A stretch of DNA of 10,924 bases from Lachnospiraceae bacterium (lineage in GTDB: Bacteria; Bacillota; Clostridia; Lachnospirales; Lachnospiraceae), in the NCBI GenBank assembly GCA_900770535.1, contig CAAHDV010000176.1, positions 1 through 10,924 on the forward strand, written 5' to 3'. The translations under genes and the position numbers were made by a program. Within the stretch, counting starts at the first letter, position 1, and each line of letters opens with the position of its first letter. Positions 6,495 to 10,924 of this stretch are shown one piece after another. The notes beneath the pieces are model-generated. The model made no database searches, was not told where the DNA came from, and saw only the letters and a list, made by a program, of their open reading frames with translations.

Positions 6495-8924
6495 ATGGAT
6501 ATATTACAGGAATTACAGAACCGGATCTTATTCTGCGACGGAGGAATGGGAAGCCTTTTGCAGGAGGCCGGATTAAAGCCGGGCGAACTTCCGGGAACCT
6601 GGAACATCACCCATCCGGAGGAGCTTGTGAAGATTCACAAAGCTTATCTGGAGGCCGGAGCGGATATTGTGACGACCAATACCTTCGGTGTGGACCGTTT
6701 AAAATACAATGAAAATACAGAGTTTCAGTTAGAGCCGGTCATTCGTGCCGCGGTGACCAACGCGAAGGAGGCTATCCGCCAGAGCGGAAAACAGGCCTGG
6801 ATCGGACTGGATATGGGCCCGACCGGAAAGCTGTTAAAGCCGATGGGAGACCTGGCCTTTGAGGACTGCTGCGCCATCTACCGGGAAGTGGTGGAAATCG
6901 GAGCGGACGCCGGCGCGGACTTTGTTCTGATTGAGACTATGAGCGACAGCTATGAGACCAAGGCTGCTGTGCTGGCGGCGAAGGAAGGCTGCAATCTTCC
7001 GGTGTTTGTTACCGTTACCTTCGATGAGCGGGGCAAGCTTTTAACCGGAGGAAGCCCGGCATCCATTGTGGCTATGCTGGAAGGCCTGGGCGTCGATGTA
7101 CTTGGTATGAACTGCGGCCTTGGCCCGGTTCAGATGAAGGAGATTTTAAAGGATATTCTGGAGGTTTCTTCCATTCCGGTCATGATCAACCCCAACGCGG
7201 GCCTGCCGAGAAGCGAGAATGGAAAGACCGTTTACGATATTGACGCGGCGCATTTCGCAAAGACAGAGGAAGAAATTGTGGATATGGGAGCCAGGATCGT
7301 GGGCGGATGCTGCGGTACCACACCGGAACATATCCGCATGGTGGCAGAGCGCTGCCGCAATAAAAAGCCGGTTCCGGTGACGAAAAAGAACCGCACGGTG
7401 GTATCCTCTTTCTGCCAGGCTGTGGAGATTGGAAAGAATCCGGTTATCATCGGTGAGCGTATCAACCCGACCGGTAAGTCCAAATTCAAGCAGGCTTTGC
7501 GGGATCACAATCTGCAGTATATTTTACAGGAAGGCGTGACCCAGCAGGATCATGGCGCCCATGTGCTGGATGTAAACGTGGGTCTTCCAGAGATTGATGA
7601 GCCATCCATGCTGGAAGAGGTGGTACGGGAGCTGCAGAGCATCATTGACCTGCCGCTTCAGCTGGATACGACAGATCCGGTGGCCATGGAGCGGGCCATG
7701 CGTGTATACAACGGCAAACCGCTCATTAACTCCGTGAACGGAAAAGAAGAGTCCATGCGCACGGTATTCCCGCTGGTACAGAAGTACGGCGGCGTTGTGG
7801 TTGCGCTGGCACTGGATGAAGGCGGTATCCCGGAGACGGCAGAGGGCCGCATTCAGGTGGCAAAAAAGATTTATAAGACGGCAGCAGAGTATGGCATCGG
7901 GCCGGAAGACATCATCATTGATGCCCTGTGCCTGACGGTAAGCTCAGACAGCCAGGGCGCCATCACCACGCTGGAAACCTTAAGAAGAGTACGGGATGAA
8001 CTTCATGGAAAGACCATTCTGGGTGTGTCCAACATTTCTTTCGGACTGCCGCAGCGTGAGATTATCAATGCGGCGTTCTTTACCATGGCCATGCAGAATG
8101 GCTTAAGCGCTGCCATCATCAACCCGAATTCCGAGGCTATGATGCGCGCGTACTACAGCTTCCGGGCGCTGATGAATCTGGATCCCCAGTGCAGTGAGTA
8201 TATTTCTGTTTACAGTGGGCAGGTGGCAAGCCTGGGACAGAGTGCAGTGACCGGAAACGGTGGTTCTGCAGCCGGGGCAGCAGGCAGCCAGGGAACTTCG
8301 GATCTGCATGCCAGCATTGTGAAGGGCTTAAAAGACCAGGCTGTGCAGGCGGCAAGGGAACTGCTGGAGACCCAGGATGCCCTGGACGTCATCAACAGCC
8401 AGATCATTCCGGCGCTGGATGTCGTGGGAAAAGGATTTGAGAAGGGTACCATGTTCTTGCCACAGCTTCTGATGAGCGCAGAGGCGGCAAAGGGCGCGTT
8501 TGAGGTGATCAAGGAAAAGATGGATGCCAGCGGCCAGAAACAGGAGAAAAAGGGAACCATCATCCTGGCAACGGTCAAGGGTGATATTCATGATATCGGA
8601 AAGAATATTGTGAAGGTTCTGCTGGAAAACTACAGCTACGATGTGCTGGATCTGGGCAAGGATGTTCCGCCGGAGACCATTGTGGAGACGGCTGTGGAAC
8701 AGCATATTGAACTGGTGGGCCTTTCTGCGCTGATGACCACCACCGTGCCGAGCATGGAAGAAACCATCGTGCAGCTTCGCAAGGCGGCACCCTGGGCGAA
8801 GGTGATGGTGGGTGGCGCCGTGCTGACCCAGGAATATGCCGATACCATGGGAGCAGACCAGTACTGCCGTGATGCCATGGCTTCCGTCAATTACGCGGAG
8901 CAGGTATTCGGTCTTACAAAATAG
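6495..8924 (+). CDS. metH: Cobalamin-dependent methionine synthase lacking the activation domain
   Basis: MetH transfers the methyl group of 5-methyl-THF through cobalamin to homocysteine, giving methionine and THF. The 809 residues hold three modules. The homocysteine domain (about 1-290) has CDGGMGS and the zinc ligands Cys 207 (GMNCG) and Cys 272/273 (GGCCGTTPEH). The pterin domain (about 310-570) has GERINPTGKSKF and DVNVGLPEID. The cobalamin module (about 605-809) has a helical cap and DIHDIG, where His 699 (nt 8589-8591) is the expected lower Co ligand, then GLSALMTT and VGGA. E. coli MetH is 1227 residues; the missing AdoMet activation domain is supplied by the gene just upstream. An Ala/Gly/Ser-rich linker at about 580-602 separates the pterin and cap parts. 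AAGGAG lies 12 bases before the ATG, longer than typical. No clear terminator follows the stop. Confidence 0.97.
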   Translation: MDILQELQNRILFCDGGMGSLLQEAGLKPGELPGTWNITHPEELVKIHKAYLEAGADIVTTNTFGVDRLKYNENTEFQLEPVIRAAVTNAKEAIRQSGKQAWIGLDMGPTGKLLKPMGDLAFEDCCAIYREVVEIGADAGADFVLIETMSDSYETKAAVLAAKEGCNLPVFVTVTFDERGKLLTGGSPASIVAMLEGLGVDVLGMNCGLGPVQMKEILKDILEVSSIPVMINPNAGLPRSENGKTVYDIDAAHFAKTEEEIVDMGARIVGGCCGTTPEHIRMVAERCRNKKPVPVTKKNRTVVSSFCQAVEIGKNPVIIGERINPTGKSKFKQALRDHNLQYILQEGVTQQDHGAHVLDVNVGLPEIDEPSMLEEVVRELQSIIDLPLQLDTTDPVAMERAMRVYNGKPLINSVNGKEESMRTVFPLVQKYGGVVVALALDEGGIPETAEGRIQVAKKIYKTAAEYGIGPEDIIIDALCLTVSSDSQGAITTLETLRRVRDELHGKTILGVSNISFGLPQREIINAAFFTMAMQNGLSAAIINPNSEAMMRAYYSFRALMNLDPQCSEYISVYSGQVASLGQSAVTGNGGSAAGAAGSQGTSDLHASIVKGLKDQAVQAARELLETQDALDVINSQIIPALDVVGKGFEKGTMFLPQLLMSAEAAKGAFEVIKEKMDASGQKQEKKGTIILATVKGDIHDIGKNIVKVLLENYSYDVLDLGKDVPPETIVETAVEQHIELVGLSALMTTTVPSMEETIVQLRKAAPWAKVMVGGAVLTQEYADTMGADQYCRDAMASVNYAEQVFGLTK

Positions 8925-8949
8925 TAAGAAATTTTTAAAAGAATCGAAA

Positions 8950-8978
8950 TTGAATCTCCTTTCCGTCTGGATTACACT
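8950..8978 (+). promoter_or_regulatory. Sigma-A type promoter of the GH25 gene
   Basis: TTGAAT (8950-8955) and TACACT (8973-8978) are separated by 17 bases, and the start codon lies 43 bases downstream. This allows independent expression of the lysozyme-like gene, although no terminator after metH excludes read-through. Confidence 0.7.
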
Positions 8979-9021
8979 AGGATACATGGACGTTAGTGAA
9001 CAGACAGAGAGGAGATTTTTT

Positions 9022-9999
9022 ATGATATTTCGTAAGATACATACAGGAAAACGCCTGGCGGCGCTGGCACTCTGCGGCCTTTTCGCCCTGCAGGCTCCGG
9101 CAGTACCGGCCATGGCAGCAGAGACACTGACGGTGCAGGATCAGGGTTTTTACCTCAGTGATGGCACAAAGATCGAGGGAGCGGTGGCCAAGGGCGTTAC
9201 CATTTCCAAATACCAGAACCAGGCAGGTCCGATTGACTGGGACGCCATGAAAGCGGACGGTGTGACCTTCGCCATGATCCGTGTCGGATACTTAAATGAC
9301 CTGGATCCTTATTTTAAAGAAAATATGGAGGGTGCCATCAGCCATGGCATCCGTGTGGGTGTGTTCCTGTATTCCATGGCACTGGATGAAGAGACCGCGC
9401 GCCAGGAAGCACAGTATGTGCTGGAACAGATCCGGGGATATAAGATTTCCTATCCGGTTGCCTACGATGTAGAGTCCAAATATCTGCTGGACAACGGAAA
9501 GACACCGCAGGAGCTGGCAAATCAGAGCAACATCTTCTGCAAGGCCATTGCGGATGCCGGATACCGTCCCATCCTCTATGGAAACAACCAGTGGCTGACA
9601 AATTATGTCGATGTATCCCAGGTACCATATGATATCTGGTATGCACGCTATGGCACGAACGGTGACTTCCAGAACCGCAAGATCTGGCAGTTTACCGAGA
9701 CGGGTTCCGTGGCAGGCATCACCGGCAATGTCTGCATTGAGGCTTCCTTCTATGATTATCCGGAGCTGGCAGCAGGCAACACCGGAAGCGGAACCTACAC
9801 GGTTGGTTCCTCCTCAGGCGGTCCGGGTGTAAGCCTGTCAGCAGGAAAGACCCAGGCAACGCCGACGGTCGGAGCGTCCGCGGACAGTCAGACGGGACCA
9901 TCCGGTCAGGCAGGAGGGCAGGACCAGACTGGTGTGTCTCCGGTTCAGACGGCCGGACAGGATGAAAGCCAGCTGACCAAATCACCATCCGAGCAGTAA
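9022..9999 (+). CDS. Secreted GH25 lysozyme-like glycosidase
   Basis: This 325-residue exported protein belongs to the GH25 (Chalaropsis-type) muramidases that cleave the MurNAc-GlcNAc bond of peptidoglycan. A signal peptide (1-32) has a basic start, a hydrophobic core and AMA before the expected cut. The GH25 barrel spans about 55-250: ISKYQ, IDWDAMKADGVTFAMIRVGY, PVAYDVES carrying the catalytic Asp 149/Glu 151 pair, DIWYARY and IWQFTETG. The Asp usually found in the first strand motif (D-x-S-x-x-Q) is Thr 60 here (GVTISKYQ), and GNVC (Cys 238) sits where GNVD is common, so activity may be altered. Residues 251-325 form a Gly/Ser/Thr/Gln-rich tail without a cell-wall-binding repeat. GAGAGGAG lies 7 bases before the chosen ATG; an in-frame ATG at 8836 is inside metH and would destroy the signal peptide. 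Confidence 0.92.
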   Translation: MIFRKIHTGKRLAALALCGLFALQAPAVPAMAAETLTVQDQGFYLSDGTKIEGAVAKGVTISKYQNQAGPIDWDAMKADGVTFAMIRVGYLNDLDPYFKENMEGAISHGIRVGVFLYSMALDEETARQEAQYVLEQIRGYKISYPVAYDVESKYLLDNGKTPQELANQSNIFCKAIADAGYRPILYGNNQWLTNYVDVSQVPYDIWYARYGTNGDFQNRKIWQFTETGSVAGITGNVCIEASFYDYPELAAGNTGSGTYTVGSSSGGPGVSLSAGKTQATPTVGASADSQTGPSGQAGGQDQTGVSPVQTAGQDESQLTKSPSEQ

Positions 10000-10014
10000 A
10001 CAGGGGGGATTCTG

Positions 10015-10076
10015 AAGGGGCTGTCGCAAAAATGGAGCAGGAACGTTCCTGGGATATTTTTGCGGCAGCCCCTTTT
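10015..10076. terminator. Long hairpin terminator after the GH25 gene
   Basis: Two 19-base arms (10015-10033 and 10056-10074) pair perfectly except for one G-T wobble, and TTTT ends the 3' arm. The loop contains a second perfect palindrome, CAGGAACGTTCCTG (10038-10051). The arms start AAGGGGCTG and end CAGCCCCTT. It is far longer than a minimal terminator and may be a copy of a dispersed intergenic palindrome. Termination after GH25 is the simplest role. Confidence 0.85.
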
Positions 10077-10092
10077 GAACCTGTTCTTTTTA

Positions 10093-10111
10093 CAAATACC
10101 GCTTGTATTTG
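10093..10111. promoter_or_regulatory. Inverted repeat over the -35 region of the comEA-like gene
   Basis: CAAATAC-CGCTT-GTATTTG is a perfect 7-5-7 inverted repeat that overlaps the proposed -35 box (10103-10108). Its place suggests an operator. No DNA-binding protein can be assigned; the response regulator encoded downstream is one possible candidate only because of proximity. Confidence 0.4.
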
Positions 10112-10131
10112 CCGAATGCTTTGGGTAGAAT
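10103..10131 (+). promoter_or_regulatory. Promoter candidate of the comEA-like gene
   Basis: TTGTAT (10103-10108) and TAGAAT (10126-10131) are 17 bases apart. The -10 box is good and the -35 box weak (3 of 6), which fits a regulated promoter. The expected start near 10138 leaves a leader of about 40 bases. Confidence 0.5.
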
Positions 10132-10151
10132 AGAGCTAGGCTGAATCCGGG

Positions 10152-10175
10152 ATTCTCTTTGGAAACGGAGAGAAT
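10152..10175 (+). promoter_or_regulatory. Leader hairpin covering the comEA-like ribosome binding site
   Basis: ATTCTCTTTG pairs with CGGAGAGAAT in a 10-bp stem (two T-G wobbles) closed by a GAAA tetraloop of the stable GNRA class. The Shine-Dalgarno bases GGAG (10167-10170) are inside the stem and the ATG follows 3 bases after it. Translation should be low unless the stem is opened, which suggests post-transcriptional control. Confidence 0.6.
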
Positions 10176-10178
10176 ACC

Positions 10179-10862
10179 ATGAAGAAAAAACAATCTGCAA
10201 TTTTTAAGTGGCTGCTGCTTGCGGTATGTCTGTTCGCGACGGGATGCTTCTATAGCTGCGGCAGCCGGGAAACGGCAAAAGAGGCAGTATCTGTGCATGG
10301 AAACAGGGCATTTCAGGCAGAGAGCGCGCCGGAAAGCAGCACGGAAACAACCGGGGAATATCCGGAAGACACCGAAGCTTCCCGGGAAAACGAAGCTGCC
10401 CTCTGTTATGTATATGTCTGCGGAAAGGTGCAGTCACCCGGTGTATACACGCTCCCGGAAGGCGCACGGATCTACGAGGCAGTTGATCTGGCGGGGGGAT
10501 TTACAGATGACGCGGAAGAGTCCTGGCTGAACCTGGCAGAACCTGTTACAGATGGCATGAGGCTGGAGGTTCCATCCAAAGCTCAGGCGAAGGATCTATC
10601 CTGGCAGGCGCAAAGCCAGCATGCAGTAACCGGGAACGGAGACGCCGGAAACTCTGCGGCAGGGCAGAGGGGGCTGGTCAACCTCAATACGGCTTCCCTG
10701 GAGGAACTGATGACGCTGAAGGGCATCGGGGCATCCCGGGCGGAGGATATCATCCGTTACCGGAAGGAGGCCGGCGGTTTTACAAGAATAGAAGATATCA
10801 TGAAGGTGCCGGGCATTAAGGACGCGGCCTTTCAGAAAATAAAAGAAAATATTACAGTATAG
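10179..10862 (+). CDS. ComEA-like lipoprotein with SLBB and helix-hairpin-helix domains
   Basis: This 227-residue protein resembles ComEA, the surface DNA receptor of natural transformation in Firmicutes. The N-terminus is an export signal (KKK, then WLLLAVCLFATGC) in which Cys 23 may be lipidated, although Ala rather than Leu at -3 makes the lipobox imperfect; a plain membrane anchor is the alternative. Residues 30-75 are an acidic Ser/Thr/Glu spacer. An SLBB domain (about 76-132: VYVCGKVQSPGVY...GGF...NLAEPVTDGM) is followed by a Gln/Gly/Ala linker and the ComEA repeat (165-227) with two HhH motifs: VNLNTASLEELMTLKGIG and FTRIEDIMKVPGI. GGAG lies 8 bases before the ATG but is inside a hairpin. 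comEB/comEC do not follow; a response regulator begins 15 bases later. Many clostridia carry such proteins without known competence, so a different DNA-binding role is possible. Confidence 0.88.
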   Translation: MKKKQSAIFKWLLLAVCLFATGCFYSCGSRETAKEAVSVHGNRAFQAESAPESSTETTGEYPEDTEASRENEAALCYVYVCGKVQSPGVYTLPEGARIYEAVDLAGGFTDDAEESWLNLAEPVTDGMRLEVPSKAQAKDLSWQAQSQHAVTGNGDAGNSAAGQRGLVNLNTASLEELMTLKGIGASRAEDIIRYRKEAGGFTRIEDIMKVPGIKDAAFQKIKENITV

Positions 10863-10877
10863 GGAATAGGTGAGAAC

Positions 10878-10924
10878 ATGGCAAAGATTCTGGTGGTTGA
10901 TGATGAAAAACTGATCGTGAAGGG
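10878..10924 (+). CDS. Response regulator receiver domain, 3' truncated by the window
   Basis: Only the first 15 full codons are present: MAKILVVDDEKLIVK. The strand ILVVDDE with paired Asp (8, 9) is the acidic pocket at the start of two-component receiver domains. AGGTGA lies upstream with normal spacing. It starts 15 bases after the comEA-like stop, so the two are probably co-transcribed. The output domain cannot be seen, so OmpR, AraC/YesN or other types are all possible. Confidence 0.8.
   Translation, partial: MAKILVVDDEKLIVK

Noticed and set aside
8328..9113. A 261-codon open frame on the minus strand
   Set aside because: It lies opposite metH and the GH25 start, whose plus-strand proteins are unmistakable. 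Its translation shows no domain, and it has no supporting ribosome site that I can see.
10143..10155. GAATCC-G-GGATTC inverted repeat in the comEA-like leader
   Set aside because: A one-base loop cannot fold as RNA, and as a DNA site it is short. It overlaps the stronger hairpin at 10152-10175, so I do not list it as a feature.

Overview
The window reads as chromosomal DNA of an anaerobic Firmicute, most likely a gut Lachnospiraceae-type clostridium. The reasons are moderate GC with strong AGGAGG-type ribosome sites, TTGACA/TATAAT promoters, a SUF-like minimal SufC-SufB pair, a split methionine synthase with a separate activation protein, and a signal-peptide GH25 lysozyme. The family-level assignment is inference from gene content. 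Bases 1-21 match the 3' part of the Illumina TruSeq read-2 adapter, so the contig starts with library sequence and true genomic sequence begins near base 22.

Layout. (1) 22-865 (+): the C-terminal part of an S41/CtpA processing protease, 5' truncated, ending at a hairpin that can also stop transcription arriving from the right. (2) 952-1722 (-): a regulator-like fusion of a DUF134 DNA-binding domain to a NifX-type metal-cluster domain with a His/Cys tail. It has a near-consensus promoter with a perfect 14-bp palindrome at the expected transcription start. (3) 1888-3548 (+), divergent from it: a translationally overlapping sufC-sufB pair of the short (SmsCB-like) type for Fe-S cluster assembly, closed by a hairpin terminator. 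(4) 3710-4816 (+): an unassigned zinc-ribbon, single-TM protein. (5) 4893-8924 (+): metF, a MetH-activation protein starting at TTG, and metH without its own activation domain. Together they make methyl-THF, remethylate homocysteine on cobalamin, and reactivate the enzyme. (6) 9022-9999 (+): a secreted GH25 lysozyme-like protein lacking the usual first active-site Asp, followed by a long hairpin terminator. (7) 10179-10862 (+): a ComEA-like lipoprotein (SLBB plus helix-hairpin-helix) whose ribosome site lies in a 10-bp hairpin with a GAAA loop, followed after 15 bases by the start of a response regulator that runs off the window.

Most of this is ordinary housekeeping. The least described parts are the divergent DUF134-NifX / SufCB locus with its palindromic operator candidate, the internal ribosome site between the two halves of the fusion, the hairpin over the comEA-like start, and the zinc-ribbon membrane protein. 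No gap longer than about 300 bases lacks a gene. No tRNA, rRNA, CRISPR array, insertion sequence or prophage gene was seen.
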